Of a DNA stretch of 64,000 bases, positions 1 to 9,519 are shown piece by piece. Every line of letters starts with the position of its first letter. Positions within the stretch are counted from its first letter, which is position 1. Below the pieces are notes generated by a model, which worked only from the letters and a program-made list of their open reading frames with translations, was not told the origin of the DNA and did not search any database. Both the position numbers and the translations under genes were made by a program. The stretch comes from Xenorhabdus anantnagensis (GTDB lineage: Bacteria > Pseudomonadota > Gammaproteobacteria > Enterobacterales > Enterobacteriaceae): NCBI RefSeq assembly GCF_028598555.1, contig NZ_JAQRFN010000002.1:1-64000 (forward strand). The letters are read 5' to 3'.

Positions 1-2
1 CG

Positions 3-8
3 TGTCAA
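3..8 (-). promoter_or_regulatory. -35 element of rRNA operon promoter P2 (cut by window edge)
   Basis: A perfect TTGACA on the minus strand lies about 100 bp downstream of the P1 -35 box, the spacing typical of tandem rrn P1/P2 promoters. The matching -10 box would fall outside the window. Confidence 0.6.
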
Positions 9-71
9 GCCTTATTTTTCAAGGCCTTTCACTTTGTCATCCCGACAGGTTTGTATGTTTGTCGTGACAAC

Positions 72-133
72 GGATGCGCATTATAGGGACCCTTCTGATT
101 TAGGCAAGACTTTTTTGTGATTTTTTATTTAAG
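72..133 (-). promoter_or_regulatory. rRNA operon promoter P1 with AT-rich UP region
   Basis: On the minus strand there is a TTGCCT -35 element (102-107), a 16-bp spacer and a TATAAT -10 element (80-85), followed by a GC-rich GCGC discriminator (76-79). A 16-bp spacer with a GC discriminator is the hallmark of stringently controlled enterobacterial rrn P1 promoters. The A/T-tract stretch at 108-133 sits where the UP element is expected. gmhB reads toward this promoter, as it does toward rrsH in E. coli, so an rRNA operon should begin just left of base 1. The rRNA genes themselves are outside the window. Confidence 0.85.
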
Positions 134-156
134 CGCTTACAATTTAGCCAAAAAGG

Positions 157-723
157 TTATTTTTGCCTATTTTTTATCACATTTGGTAGGTCTGACAAGC
201 TATTAACTACTAAATCTGCAGCTTGTTCTGCTTCTTCTGTGACTGGTTTTCCTGTACGAACAAGAACCTTAGTACCAACTTTTGCTGCATTGGCGGCTAA
301 CATATCTTCTATTTTGTCTCCTACCATATAAGAAGAAGACATATCGATATGTAATTCTTGCTGTGCATCCAGCAACATACCTGGCTGTGGTTTGCGGCAG
401 TTACAGCTCTTCTTATGTTCTTCACTCTCTGCTTCTGGATGATGGGGACAATAATAGATACCATCAAGATCAACACCTCTATCCGCCAATGACCAATCCA
501 TCCATTCAGTTAACTGCATAAACTGATCTTCAGTGAAAATCTTACGCGCAATGCCTGACTGATTTGTAACCAAAACCAGAGCATAGCCCATTTCTTTCAG
601 TTCAAGCATGGCTTCAATCGCGCCATCAATAAATTGAAAATTATCTATCTCATGCACATAACCATGATCGATGTTAATCGTGCCGTCACGATCTAAAAAT
701 ACAGCGGGAATACCTTGAGTCAC
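157..723 (-). CDS. gmhB: D-glycero-beta-D-manno-heptose-1,7-bisphosphate 7-phosphatase
   Basis: Cytoplasmic HAD-superfamily phosphatase that removes the 7-phosphate in ADP-heptose synthesis for the LPS inner core. The protein opens with FLDRDGT, the HAD nucleophile motif, and has the zinc-binding Cys/His cluster around YYCPHHP and CNCRKP, then the VGDK motif. It aligns end to end with E. coli GmhB. The longest frame begins at a TTG at 747, but a GTG at 723 gives an N-terminus ([15 protein letters not shown]) matching the family length and has a GGAG about 8 nt upstream, so I place the start there (188 aa). It lies directly upstream of an rRNA promoter and is divergent from metN. Confidence 0.93.
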   Translation of the reverse strand: MTQGIPAVFLDRDGTINIDHGYVHEIDNFQFIDGAIEAMLELKEMGYALVLVTNQSGIARKIFTEDQFMQLTEWMDWSLADRGVDLDGIYYCPHHPEAESEEHKKSCNCRKPQPGMLLDAQQELHIDMSSSYMVGDKIEDMLAANAAKVGTKVLVRTGKPVTEEAEQAADLVVNSLSDLPNVIKNRQK

Positions 724-806
724 CTGATAGCTCCAAGAATGTACCAAGCGGACAGTATCGCATGATTTATTACTGAATGAGAATGCAGCATTTAATTTAT
801 TCGTAG

Positions 807-837
807 TTGACTTAGACGTCTAGACGCCTTAACATCC
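807..837 (+). promoter_or_regulatory. metNIQ promoter with overlapping MetJ operator
   Basis: A TTGACT -35 box (807-812) and TAACAT -10 box (830-835) are 17 bp apart. The spacer holds two adjacent MET boxes, AGACGTCT (814-821, perfect consensus) and AGACGCCT (822-829, one mismatch), with a weaker third repeat at 830-837. MetJ with S-adenosylmethionine binds tandem 8-bp boxes of this type cooperatively, so the methionine importer should be repressed when SAM is plentiful. Confidence 0.85.
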
Positions 838-901
838 ACTTTAATTCATGGCTTGTTGAAATGTTCTCAAGTCGTTCATCTCTACATCTAATAAGAAAAA
901 A

Positions 902-1933
902 ATGATAAGACTGACTCAGATAAATAAGATATTTCAACAAGGAACGCGTTCTATAAAAGCGCTTTCAGATATCAACCTGCATGTCCCACAGGGACAAATA
1001 TATGGCGTCATTGGCTCTTCCGGTGCAGGCAAAAGCACCCTAATCCGCTGTGTGAATATGCTTGAGCGCCCGACTTCTGGTCAGGTATTAGTGGCTGGGC
1101 AAGATCTCACTTCTCTTTCAGAACGTGAACTTACTCATGCACGTCGTCATATTGGCATGATTTTCCAGCACTTTAATTTGCTGTCATCCAGAACAGTATT
1201 TGACAATGTTGCGTTACCTCTGGAACTTAACAACACGTCAAAAGCCGATATAAAGGTTAAAGTTAACGAATTGCTAGATTTAGTCGGCCTCACAGACAAA
1301 CATGATGCTTATCCTGCCAATTTATCTGGTGGACAAAAGCAGCGTGTTGCTATTGCACGGGCACTGGCAAACTCTCCCAAAGTGCTTCTGTGTGACGAAG
1401 CCACCAGCGCTCTGGATCCAGCAACAACTCGTTCTATACTAGAATTATTAAAAGACATTAATCGTCGACTGGGATTAACTATTCTTCTAATTACCCATGA
1501 AATGGACGTTGTTAAACGTATTTGTGATCAAGTTGCCGTCATCAGTGGTGGTCAATTGATTGAACAAGATATTGTGAGCGCAATATTCTCACATCCCAAG
1601 ACGCCGATTGCCCAAGAATTTATCAAGTCTACGTTGCATTTGGATATTCCTGAAGATTACTTAAAGAAGTTACAACCGGAATCCGCGCCTGATCGCAGTC
1701 CATTATTGAAATTGGAATTCACAGGTAAATCAGTTGATGCACCTTTAATTTCGATGGCTGTTCGCCACTTTAATATTGATATTGGCATATTAAGTTCTCA
1801 AATCGACTACGCCGGTGGTGTTAAATTCGGGGTTATGCTGGCTGAATTAGACGGGGAAAGCGATAGCATCAAATCAACAATTGAATTTTTAGAAAAGCAT
1901 CATGTGAAAGTAGAGGTTCTCGGTTATGTCTGA
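902..1933 (+). CDS. metN: Methionine ABC importer ATP-binding protein MetN
   Basis: ATPase subunit of the MetNIQ importer for L- and D-methionine, acting on the cytoplasmic face of the inner membrane. The 343-aa product has Walker A (GSSGAGKST, residues 38-46), signature LSGGQKQR near 140, Walker [12 protein letters not shown], the switch His in LLITHE, and a C-terminal regulatory ACT-like NIL domain from about residue 265 that binds methionine and inhibits transport. It is nearly full-length collinear with E. coli MetN. It is first in the metNIQ operon, preceded by a MetJ operator, and overlaps metI by 8 nt. Confidence 0.97.
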   Translation: MIRLTQINKIFQQGTRSIKALSDINLHVPQGQIYGVIGSSGAGKSTLIRCVNMLERPTSGQVLVAGQDLTSLSERELTHARRHIGMIFQHFNLLSSRTVFDNVALPLELNNTSKADIKVKVNELLDLVGLTDKHDAYPANLSGGQKQRVAIARALANSPKVLLCDEATSALDPATTRSILELLKDINRRLGLTILLITHEMDVVKRICDQVAVISGGQLIEQDIVSAIFSHPKTPIAQEFIKSTLHLDIPEDYLKKLQPESAPDRSPLLKLEFTGKSVDAPLISMAVRHFNIDIGILSSQIDYAGGVKFGVMLAELDGESDSIKSTIEFLEKHHVKVEVLGYV

Positions 1934-2579
1934 AGGAATGATTTTATTATTAGCTAAAGGAGTCTGGGAAACTCTCGTAATGACTTTTGTTTCCGGTTTC
2001 TTTGGTTTTGTTATTGGCTTGCCGGCGGGTGTGCTTTTATATGTTACCCGTCCTGGGCAGATTATTGAAAATGGTGCTCTTTATCGCATACTTTCTGCAT
2101 TGGTAAATATTACGCGTTCAATACCTTTCATTATTCTATTGGTATGGATGATTCCATTTACCCGTCTGATTGTAGGAACATCAATCGGATTGCAGGCAGC
2201 GATTGTTCCGCTGACCGTAGGGGCTGCACCGTTTATTGCCCGCATGGTGGAAAATGCATTATTGGAAATTCCGACTGGCTTAATTGAAGCAGCGCGTGCA
2301 ATGGGCGCAACACCGTTTCAGATTGTTAAAAAGATCCTATTGCCGGAAGCATTACCAAGTTTGATTAATTCCGCCACCATAACCTTAATCACATTAGTTG
2401 GTTATTCTGCAATGGGCGGGGCTGTTGGCGCCGGGGGCTTGGGGCAGATTGGCTATCAGTATGGATATATCGGCTATGACGCGACAGTGATGAATACCGT
2501 ATTAGCATTGTTGGTTGTTTTAGTATTCTTGATTCAATTAGGCGGTGATCATTTAGTGAAAGCGCTTAATCGTAAATAA
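1926..2579 (+). CDS. metI: Methionine ABC importer permease MetI
   Basis: Integral inner-membrane permease of the MetNIQ system, 217 aa with about five hydrophobic segments. The EAA loop that docks on MetN is visible as [22 protein letters not shown] near residues 119-140. Its start overlaps the metN stop by 8 nt, consistent with translational coupling. Length and sequence are standard for the family. Confidence 0.97.
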   Translation: MSEGMILLLAKGVWETLVMTFVSGFFGFVIGLPAGVLLYVTRPGQIIENGALYRILSALVNITRSIPFIILLVWMIPFTRLIVGTSIGLQAAIVPLTVGAAPFIARMVENALLEIPTGLIEAARAMGATPFQIVKKILLPEALPSLINSATITLITLVGYSAMGGAVGAGGLGQIGYQYGYIGYDATVMNTVLALLVVLVFLIQLGGDHLVKALNRK

Positions 2580-2695
2580 GATTATTTCAACAAGGTTTTG
2601 GTAAGGACAGGGCTTGTACCTAAGAGCCTCATTATAGCGGTACACAGTAACTTGATAAGACAGGTTATAAATCAGTATTCAATAGGGGTGAAAAT

Positions 2696-3511
2696 ATGTC
2701 AGTAAAATTGAAATCCATTGCGGCAATCAGTGCATTATTAGGTACATTAATTCTTGCCGGTTGTGGGCAGGAACAACGTGACCCGAACCATATCAGGATT
2801 GGAGTTATTGCAGGACCTGAACTTAAAGTTGCTGAAGTGGCTAAACAAGTGGCTAAAGATAAATATGGCCTTGATGTTGAACTGACTACATTCAATGATT
2901 ACGTTCTGCCAAATGAGTCATTGAGTAAGGGCGATATTGATGTGAATGTCTTCCAGCATAAGCCTTTTTTAGATCAGCAAGTGAAAGATCGTAATTACAA
3001 ATTGGCAATTGTTGGTAACTCTTTCATTTTCCCAATGGCGGCCTATTCCAAAAAAATTAAGTCACTGGATGAATTGCAAGATGGTTCTCAAATTGCTATC
3101 CCCAACGATCCGACTAATCAGGGCCGCGCTCTACTGTTATTACAAAAACAAGGTCTTATCACTCTGAAAGAGGGTGTTGGTCTGCTGCCAACTATTTTGG
3201 ACATTACCAGCAATCCTAAGCACTTAGATCTCGTACAGTTGGAAGCGCCACAACTGCCACGTTCATTGGATGACCAAAAGATTGCTTTTGCGATTATCAA
3301 TAATACCTATGCAGGGCAGATTGGGTTAACACCAGAGCAAGATGGACTCTTTGTTGAAGATAAAAACTCACCTTACGTAAATATTATTGTCAGTCGTGAA
3401 AACAATAAAAATGCGGAAAATGTGCAGAAATTCGTGAAAGCGTACCAATCTCCAGAAGTAGAAAAAGAAGCTGATAAGGTCTTCAAGGGTGGAGCAATAA
3501 AAGGCTGGTAA
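2696..3511 (+). CDS. metQ: Methionine-binding lipoprotein MetQ
   Basis: Substrate-binding lipoprotein that delivers methionine to MetNI. The N-terminus is a type II signal peptide ending in the lipobox LAGC (Cys about residue 23), and the rest is an NlpA/MetQ fold of 271 aa in total. It is the third gene of metNIQ, separated from metI by 116 bp with no evident terminator, and followed by a hairpin at 3546. A GGGGTGAAAAT ribosome site precedes the ATG. Confidence 0.97.
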   Translation: MSVKLKSIAAISALLGTLILAGCGQEQRDPNHIRIGVIAGPELKVAEVAKQVAKDKYGLDVELTTFNDYVLPNESLSKGDIDVNVFQHKPFLDQQVKDRNYKLAIVGNSFIFPMAAYSKKIKSLDELQDGSQIAIPNDPTNQGRALLLLQKQGLITLKEGVGLLPTILDITSNPKHLDLVQLEAPQLPRSLDDQKIAFAIINNTYAGQIGLTPEQDGLFVEDKNSPYVNIIVSRENNKNAENVQKFVKAYQSPEVEKEADKVFKGGAIKGW

Positions 3512-3545
3512 TCTTTCCTATTCAGTCAATCAAGATTAAAATCAT

Positions 3546-3576
3546 TGGGTGGATATTTTTATATCCACCCATTTTC
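3546..3576 (+). terminator. Rho-independent terminator of metNIQ
   Basis: A 9-bp GC-rich stem (GGGTGGATA at 3547-3555 with TATCCACCC at 3562-3570) is followed by ATTTTCTTT. It closes the metNIQ unit before rcsF. Confidence 0.8.
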
Positions 3577-3626
3577 TTTCACTCAATCCCCACTTACTGA
3601 CGCTATCAATATGAGGATTCAACTCA

Positions 3627-4022
3627 ATGCGTATGTTAGCTATCTGTTTCATGGCGTTCTTTATTGCAGGGTGTAATTCACTGCCAACTCAGTCCGATAA
3701 ATCTGATATGCGTGATTCGAAGTTGAAACACCAGTCAGTCAAGAAAAACAAGGCTCCCTCTTACGTCCGCCTATATACCAAACCGGATGAGCTTTTAGGT
3801 TTATCATTTAAAGAATTAGGTATTGTAGCCGGAGAATCCTGCCGCAATACACTGCAAGACTCTCCTGCCAGTATTGCAACCGCACGGCAAAAAATGTTAG
3901 CAAAAGCCTCTTATCTAAATGCAAACGCAGTTTTACTTCATCAATGTGCAATTTTAGCTGGTCAAGGTTGCTATCAAACTGCTATTTGTGAAGGGTCAGC
4001 ATTACTGACAACCCATAAATAA
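3627..4022 (+). CDS. rcsF: Outer-membrane stress-sensor lipoprotein RcsF
   Basis: Outer-membrane lipoprotein that senses envelope and LPS damage and signals through IgaA to the RcsCDB phosphorelay. It is 131 aa with lipobox IAGC (Cys16), a charged, proline-containing linker, and the four conserved cysteines (72, 107, 115, 121) that form non-consecutive disulfides in E. coli RcsF. In Photorhabdus and Xenorhabdus, Rcs signalling is linked to motility and virulence, which is general knowledge and not visible here. Lies between metQ and trmO, as in E. coli. Confidence 0.95.
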   Translation: MRMLAICFMAFFIAGCNSLPTQSDKSDMRDSKLKHQSVKKNKAPSYVRLYTKPDELLGLSFKELGIVAGESCRNTLQDSPASIATARQKMLAKASYLNANAVLLHQCAILAGQGCYQTAICEGSALLTTHK

Positions 4023-4054
4023 TTATGACTGGATCTTTATTATAAAAAACGCTC

Positions 4055-4762
4055 ATGGCAGATTTTCATTTTACGCAAATAGGAACCATTCATTCTCCTT
4101 ATAAAGAGAAATTTGCCATTCCCCGTCAACCGGGTTTGGTCGAAGATGGTACAGGGCAGCTAGAGTTACTTGCTCCCTACAATCAGGTTGATGCAGTACG
4201 CGGGCTGGAGCAGTTCAGTCATCTATGGATTATTTTTGTGTTTCATCAAACCATGGAGGGTGGCTGGAATCCATTGGTACGGCCTCCCCGTTTAGGCGGA
4301 AATGCGAAAATGGGCGTGTTTGCTACCCGTTCAACTTTCCGTCCCAATCCAATTGGCATGTCACTGGTAGAATTGAAAGGCATTCAATGCGAGAACAACC
4401 GTGTCATCCTAGAGCTTGGTAGTTTGGATTTGGTGGATGGTACACCTGTTATCGATATCAAACCTTACTTGCCTTTCGCTGAATCACGTCCCGAAGCCAA
4501 AGCGGGTTTTGCCCAAACAGCGCCAAATACAGACATGGTCGTCAATTTCTCACCAGAAGCAGAATGCCAACTTCTATCCCACCAAGCCAATTACCCTTAT
4601 CTGAGACGATTTATCAGCCAAGTATTGGCTCAGGACCCGCGTCCTGCCTACCGTAAAAAAGCGCAGGAAAACCGAATATATGCAGCTCACATCTTAGATT
4701 TCAACGTTCGCTGGCTAGTTTTTGATGCCATAACAGAAGTGGTTTCTATCGAACGCCGCTAA
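4055..4762 (+). CDS. trmO: tRNA (adenine(37)-N6)-methyltransferase TrmO
   Basis: SAM-dependent enzyme that N6-methylates t6A37 in tRNA-Thr(GGU), improving threonine codon decoding. The 235-aa protein has the YaeB/TsaA beta-barrel domain with conserved stretches RQPGLV, FSHLWI, TRSTFRPNPIGMS and DIKPYLP, and a C-terminal domain containing QDPRPAYRK, matching E. coli TrmO end to end. It starts 32 nt after the rcsF stop. Confidence 0.95.
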   Translation: MADFHFTQIGTIHSPYKEKFAIPRQPGLVEDGTGQLELLAPYNQVDAVRGLEQFSHLWIIFVFHQTMEGGWNPLVRPPRLGGNAKMGVFATRSTFRPNPIGMSLVELKGIQCENNRVILELGSLDLVDGTPVIDIKPYLPFAESRPEAKAGFAQTAPNTDMVVNFSPEAECQLLSHQANYPYLRRFISQVLAQDPRPAYRKKAQENRIYAAHILDFNVRWLVFDAITEVVSIERR

Positions 4763-4877
4763 AACTCCTTTTGACATCGCAAGCTCGCTGGTAGACTAGC
4801 GGTTTGTCTTTATTTTCTGGGTTGGGTGGTAATATCTTACTGCCCAAAAGCAATTTGCTATCCAATGGAAACTTACT

Positions 4878-6599
4878 ATGCGTACTAGTCAATATCTGCT
4901 CTCTACTTTAAAAGAGACGCCTGCTGATGCAGAAGTAGTCAGTCATAAACTGATGCTTCGCGCCGGAATGATCCGTAAACTCGCTTCAGGTCTATACAAC
5001 TGGATGCCGACAGGTGTCCGCGTGTTGAGAAAAGTTGAAAACATTGTTCGTGAAGAGATGAATAATGCAGGAGCGATTGAGGTTTCCATGCCGGTAGTTC
5101 AGCCAGCAGATTTGTGGCAGGAAAGTGGCCGTTGGGAACAATATGGTGCAGAATTACTACGTTTTGAAGATCGTGGTGCCCGTCCTTTTGTTTTGGGACC
5201 AACTCATGAAGAAGTCATCACTGACTTGATTCGTAACGAAGTAACTTCTTATAAACAGCTTCCGTTAAATCTGTTCCAGATCCAGACCAAATTCCGTGAT
5301 GAAGTGCGTCCACGCTTTGGTGTCATGCGTTCACGTGAATTCATCATGAAAGATGCTTACTCTTTTCATACCAATCAAGAGTCTCTGCAAGAGACTTATG
5401 ACAAGATGTACGATGCCTACAGCAAAATCTTTACCCGCATCGGGCTGGATTTCCGCGCAGTGATGGCAGATACCGGCTCCATCGGGGGTAGTGCCTCCCA
5501 TGAGTTTCAGGTTCTGGCAGACAGTGGGGAAGATGATATCGTCTTCTCTACAGAATCCAGCTACGCAGCCAATATTGAATTAGCTGAAGCTGTCATGCCA
5601 TCTCAGGAACGTGCGGCTCCGTCTGAAGAGATGCATCTGGTCGATACACCAAATGCTAAAACCATTGCTGAACTGGTCGAACAATTCAATCTACCCATTG
5701 AAAAAACCGTCAAAACTCTGATCGTTCATGCCGCAAAAGAAAGTGGACATCAATTAGTTGCTTTGCTGGTACGTGGTGACCATGAACTGAATGAAATAAA
5801 AGCAGAAAAATTGCCTTTGGTCGCCAGCCCCCTGAGTTTCGCTAGCGAAGAAGAAATTCGTGCCATCGTGAAAGCGGGTCCAGGCTCTTTAGGTCCGGTC
5901 AATCTGCCTATGCCTGTCATTATTGACCGCAGCGTATCCGTCATGAGTGATTTCGGTGCAGGTGCTAATATTGATGATAAACACCACTTTGGTATTAACT
6001 GGGAACGTGACTTACCACTACCAGACATCGCTGATATCCGTAATGTCGTTGAAGGTGATACCAGCCCTGATGGCAAAGGAACACTGTTAATCAAGCGTGG
6101 TATTGAAGTTGGTCATATCTTCCAATTAGGCACTAAGTATTCTGATGCCCTGAAAGCAACTGTACAAAACGAAGATGGACACAATCAAGTTGTCGCCATG
6201 GGATGTTACGGTATTGGTGTGACCCGTATCGTTGCAGCGGCCATTGAGCAGAATCACGATGATCGTGGAGTCATCTTGCCAGATGCGATTGCCCCATTCC
6301 AAGTGGCAATTCTGCCAATGAACATGCACAAATCTTACCGAGTGAAAGAAGTCGCTGAAAAATTATATGCGGACTTACGTGCCAACGGTATTGATGTCAT
6401 TTTCGATGATCGTAAAGAGCGCCCTGGTGTCATGTTTGCTGACATGGAACTGATCGGTGTACCACATACTCTGGTTATCGGTGATCGCAACTTGGATAAT
6501 GATGAGATCGAATACAAATATCGCCGCACAGGTGACAAGCAAATGCTGAAATTGGACAATATTGTTGATTACCTGAAAGGTCATATTCAACAAGCTTGA
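4878..6599 (+). CDS. proS: Prolyl-tRNA synthetase
   Basis: Class II aminoacyl-tRNA synthetase that charges tRNA-Pro, 573 aa, bacterial type. Motif 2 is in [17 protein letters not shown], motif 3 in [13 protein letters not shown], and the INS editing insertion that clears mischarged Ala-tRNA-Pro spans about residues 224-407 between them. The C-terminal anticodon-binding domain follows. A TTGACA at 4771-4776 followed by TAGACT at 4792 is a possible promoter with a short spacer, so I rate it weak. A bidirectional terminator follows the gene. Confidence 0.97.
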   Translation: MRTSQYLLSTLKETPADAEVVSHKLMLRAGMIRKLASGLYNWMPTGVRVLRKVENIVREEMNNAGAIEVSMPVVQPADLWQESGRWEQYGAELLRFEDRGARPFVLGPTHEEVITDLIRNEVTSYKQLPLNLFQIQTKFRDEVRPRFGVMRSREFIMKDAYSFHTNQESLQETYDKMYDAYSKIFTRIGLDFRAVMADTGSIGGSASHEFQVLADSGEDDIVFSTESSYAANIELAEAVMPSQERAAPSEEMHLVDTPNAKTIAELVEQFNLPIEKTVKTLIVHAAKESGHQLVALLVRGDHELNEIKAEKLPLVASPLSFASEEEIRAIVKAGPGSLGPVNLPMPVIIDRSVSVMSDFGAGANIDDKHHFGINWERDLPLPDIADIRNVVEGDTSPDGKGTLLIKRGIEVGHIFQLGTKYSDALKATVQNEDGHNQVVAMGCYGIGVTRIVAAAIEQNHDDRGVILPDAIAPFQVAILPMNMHKSYRVKEVAEKLYADLRANGIDVIFDDRKERPGVMFADMELIGVPHTLVIGDRNLDNDEIEYKYRRTGDKQMLKLDNIVDYLKGHIQQA

Positions 6600-6625
6600 T
6601 TTTGCTTAAAAGTACCTGCTTCAAC

Positions 6626-6660
6626 TGAAAAACCTGCGTATTAATTGCGCAGGTTTTTCA
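6626..6660. terminator. Bidirectional terminator between convergent proS and nlpE
   Basis: The stem AAACCTGCG (6630-6638) pairs with CGCAGGTTT (6648-6656). T-runs lie on the right for the plus strand and A-runs on the left for the minus strand, so it can stop both convergent transcripts. Confidence 0.85.
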
Positions 6661-6688
6661 TATATGGCTTATATTCCGCTGTTATTCG

Positions 6689-7375
6689 TTATTTCTTGGT
6701 ATAACAGGAAGAGGTTTTATCAAAACGAATTTTACCTGTTTGGATCACTGCATTATCAAACAACCCATCTTCCATTGAAGGGCGAAGCGTGTAGTAACCT
6801 TCTACTTCCACATAAACAGGAGTTCCACCTTCTACTCCCATAGCGCTGTAACCACGTTCTAAATCGATATTTTCAGAAGCATCATAACGTCTTCCGGTAT
6901 CACATTCTGTAAAAAGCGCTGAATCAGCAAAATAGCTGTATTCTCCAGCCAGTTTTTTCGGTGCTACTTTCTCTAATTCATAATTGAAGCTTGATTGAAT
7001 TGGCTCACCGTTAATATCCAGCATGTCCAAATTTTCACCTTTGATCAGGTAATAAGATTTTTTACCGTCTTGATTACTCAAGATAATCTTTTTGCCGTTT
7101 ATCGCCCAGTGACCCGTTTCAAAGAAAGTATTTTCCTCACTTTTGGCTTTCAAATAAGTTTGCCCCAATATATAAGTCCCATCTTTAGCAAGCTGTAAGG
7201 TAGTCTCGATACCTGAGCAATCTGCACAAGGGATAATGCCACTAAACACTTTCTCGGTTGATTGAGACTGTCCCTGAGGTACAGAGTCATTCTGTGTGGC
7301 TGGAATGTTCTGACACCCAGCTACGGTGAAAACACCAGCAGCCAGCAATGCAAGTAATATTTTTTTATTCATCAT
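6689..7375 (-). CDS. nlpE: Envelope stress lipoprotein NlpE (CutF)
   Basis: Outer-membrane lipoprotein that activates the Cpx envelope stress response on surface adhesion, lipoprotein-sorting failure or redox stress. The 228-aa protein has lipobox VAGC (Cys21), the CxxC motif CADC (residues 50-53) in the N-terminal barrel, and a C-terminal OB-like domain with two cysteines (in FTECDTG and the last seven residues) that correspond to the redox-sensing disulfide of E. coli NlpE. It is convergent with proS. Confidence 0.94.
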   Translation of the reverse strand: MMNKKILLALLAAGVFTVAGCQNIPATQNDSVPQGQSQSTEKVFSGIIPCADCSGIETTLQLAKDGTYILGQTYLKAKSEENTFFETGHWAINGKKIILSNQDGKKSYYLIKGENLDMLDINGEPIQSSFNYELEKVAPKKLAGEYSYFADSALFTECDTGRRYDASENIDLERGYSAMGVEGGTPVYVEVEGYYTLRPSMEDGLFDNAVIQTGKIRFDKTSSCYTKK

Positions 7376-7760
7376 TTAACCCAACAAATTCAAAAAGATA
7401 ATCAATTAGTTTTAAGTTTCAGTCACAAAGCAACAACTTGAAAGGTAAAACGTATAACCCATTTTTTATAACGTCCTATAAAACATGAGCTTTACGTGAC
7501 AAGATTAACGTTACTTCCCCATATTCCCAAATATACGGAGAGAAAAATCAAATAGTATGACTTAATTGAGTTGCGTAATGATAAGATACAAATTTAACCT
7601 GCTTCTTGTTTCAATAAAATTTGTTTCAATAAAATTCTTACAGATTCACCCAGTAATCACGGAAAGCTTACTGTGCTATAGTCGTAAGTAGCGTTTTGCG
7701 TTTGATTCTGGTCAATCACGGGCGGCACGATAACCGCCACTAACATAGTGGTGAGCAAAT
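7376..7760. other. Divergent nlpE/rof intergenic region
   Basis: This 385-bp AT-rich spacer must hold the leftward nlpE promoter and the rightward rof promoter. A TATAGT at 7677-7682 is a plausible rof -10 box. A small hairpin (CCACTAACATAGTGG) lies just upstream of the rof ribosome site. A perfect 15-bp tandem duplication lies at 7606-7635. No open frame worth calling. Confidence 0.5.
7606..7635. repeat. Perfect 15-bp tandem duplication
   Basis: Two identical copies of TTGTTTCAATAAAAT stand head to tail in the nlpE/rof spacer. It belongs to the short tandem-duplication class seen at many places in this window. Confidence 0.9.
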
Positions 7761-8030
7761 ATGTCTATAGATAATGAAGAATATCAACCAATTAACTGTG
7801 ATGATTACGATAACCTTGAGCTAGCTTGCCAACGCCAGCTACATTTGCATCTCCAATTACGAGGTGGTGAAATATTTGAAGGCAAAGCTAATAAGCTGAT
7901 TTTAAGAAAAAAAATTGAATATCTTCTCATCGATTCAAATGAAGGAACCCGTGAATTCAGATTGGATTACATTATCAGTTTCAACAATCCAGAAATTGGA
8001 ACGATTGTTATTGAGCATTCTTCATCATAA
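7761..8030 (+). CDS. rof: Rho-binding antiterminator Rof
   Basis: Small acidic protein (89 aa) that binds the primary RNA-binding site of transcription terminator Rho and inhibits termination. It keeps the family signature YxPINCDDYDNLELAC near the N-terminus and an Sm-like fold to the end (E. coli Rof is 84-86 aa). It is next to and convergent with tilS, as in other enterobacteria, but the neighbouring E. coli genes yaeP, yaeQ and arfB are absent. Confidence 0.92.
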   Translation: MSIDNEEYQPINCDDYDNLELACQRQLHLHLQLRGGEIFEGKANKLILRKKIEYLLIDSNEGTREFRLDYIISFNNPEIGTIVIEHSSS

Positions 8031-8057
8031 CCGCGAATAACAATTGCCCCCTCCTCT

Positions 8058-8088
8058 AAAGTCCTTATATAAAATAAGGGCTTTTTTA
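8058..8088 (+). terminator. Terminator of rof
   Basis: The stem AGTCCTTAT/ATAAGGGCT (one G-T pair) is followed by a T-run at 8082-8087. The tilS stop codon on the opposite strand falls inside the T-run, so the two genes end tail to tail in the same element. Confidence 0.75.
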
Positions 8089-9486
8089 AAAAGCAATTTT
8101 CTTCCACTGAACTGAAATCCTCTCGTCATCAGACAAACTCTGACCTTCTTTAGTGATGAAAACACCCAGTGCTGCAATCAGTTTTTCATTGTAATAGAGC
8201 AAAGGAGTTCTCTCTCTGAGCCAAGGTGCAACGCCTAATTCTTGCCACAATTTTTTACTGTGTCGAGAATGTTGCCGTCCTACAATACTAATTGTACCCT
8301 GAACACCAAAACGAATTGTTACTTGCTCATTACTGTTTGGCATTCTCACTTTAATACTATTTTTTTTAATACTATTTTTTTTAATACCATTTTCTTTGAT
8401 ATTATTTGCTTTAACATCATTTTCTTGCGAAAGGCGCAGTGTTCCCAACCCATCTGGCAACATCAATTCCTGGTGTATATCCCATTCAAGAATAGTCCCC
8501 GTCAAACTCTGGTATTGAGGTATCAACCAAAGTTGTTGCCGATAACGACGAATATCATATTGTCCTAATCTAAAGCGAGGTTCTGCGTCTTGCCTGGCAA
8601 GTGCCACTTCTGACCAAATTCGTTGGAGCTGCTCTCGTGCTGGCATTTTTACACCACACTGATTGAGCCATCGTCGCAACAACGCATTTCGTTTTGCTTC
8701 AGAACTGTTTTCCAAAGGAGGAATAAATATCGAACCCTCCAATGTAATCAATGCATTCAAAGATTCTTTCAGCAATTCATCCAGTAATTGTTCTTGCTCC
8801 CCACACAAGCTGGCACTACGGGAAACAGCTTGCGGAAAGTGAGGCCAACGCTGATTGAGTAACGGCATGATATTCAGGCGCAGGAAATTACGGTCATAAC
8901 GATCATCTTGATTGCTATCGTCCTCTACCCATTGCAACCTTTGCGCCTGAGCATACTCTTCCAATTCTGCACGACTTATATTTAGCAAAGGGCGAATCAA
9001 TGTCGTTCCCGCAAATGGCATTCTGGAAGGCATGGAAGATAACCCAGCCGGGCCACTTCCTCGTTTCAAGGCTAATAAAAACGTTTCTGCTTGATCATCA
9101 AGATGTTGCGCCGTTATTAAAACTTCGTCCTGCTGTAGCTCCTGTTGGAACGCGTGATAACGGGCATTTCGGGCCGCAGCTTCAATTCCATTCTGGCGAG
9201 TATCAAGCGTGACTTTTTCAATCCGAAAATCAACCTGCCAGTCAGCACAAATCTGGCGACAATGCTCAACCCATAAATCCGCCTTTGAGTTTAAACCATG
9301 ATGAATATGGATTGCCCTTAACGCTATTCGCTTACTACTCAATGGGTGAGATTGAGTCCGCAAACTAACAAGCAAATGCAACAATACGGTGGAATCCAAT
9401 CCACCGCTAAATCCAACTAAAATCTTTTTATGCTGACCAATTTGTTCTGCCAACGTCGTGAGCAGAAGATCATGAATACTTGCCAT
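8086..9486 (-). CDS. tilS: tRNA(Ile)-lysidine synthase
   Basis: ATP-dependent enzyme that converts C34 of the CAU anticodon of tRNA-Ile2 to lysidine, switching its decoding from AUG to AUA; normally essential. The PP-loop motif SGGLDS lies near residue 28 and the central and C-terminal TilS domains follow. At 466 aa it is about 30 residues longer than the E. coli protein. Most of the excess is a lysine/asparagine-rich pentapeptide repeat at residues 356-380, in the linker before the last domain, encoded by a 5 x 15-bp tandem array. Confidence 0.94.
   Translation of the reverse strand: MASIHDLLLTTLAEQIGQHKKILVGFSGGLDSTVLLHLLVSLRTQSHPLSSKRIALRAIHIHHGLNSKADLWVEHCRQICADWQVDFRIEKVTLDTRQNGIEAAARNARYHAFQQELQQDEVLITAQHLDDQAETFLLALKRGSGPAGLSSMPSRMPFAGTTLIRPLLNISRAELEEYAQAQRLQWVEDDSNQDDRYDRNFLRLNIMPLLNQRWPHFPQAVSRSASLCGEQEQLLDELLKESLNALITLEGSIFIPPLENSSEAKRNALLRRWLNQCGVKMPAREQLQRIWSEVALARQDAEPRFRLGQYDIRRYRQQLWLIPQYQSLTGTILEWDIHQELMLPDGLGTLRLSQENDVKANNIKENGIKKNSIKKNSIKVRMPNSNEQVTIRFGVQGTISIVGRQHSRHSKKLWQELGVAPWLRERTPLLYYNEKLIAALGVFITKEGQSLSDDERISVQWKKIAF
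8347..8421 (-). repeat. In-frame 15-bp tandem repeat array inside tilS
   Basis: Five units of 15 bp encode, in gene order, NDVKA, NNIKE, NGIKK, NSIKK and NSIKV. The two units nearest the gene's 3' end are almost identical in DNA, and divergence rises toward the other side, suggesting stepwise duplication. The array keeps the frame. Confidence 0.9.
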
Positions 9487-9519
9487 TATGGAACCAAACC
9501 CTTCTTCATTTTTGCCAGA

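Noticed and set aside
8347-8421. Tandem arrays considered as CRISPR
   Set aside because: Units are adjacent with no spacers and differ from site to site; no cas genes are present.
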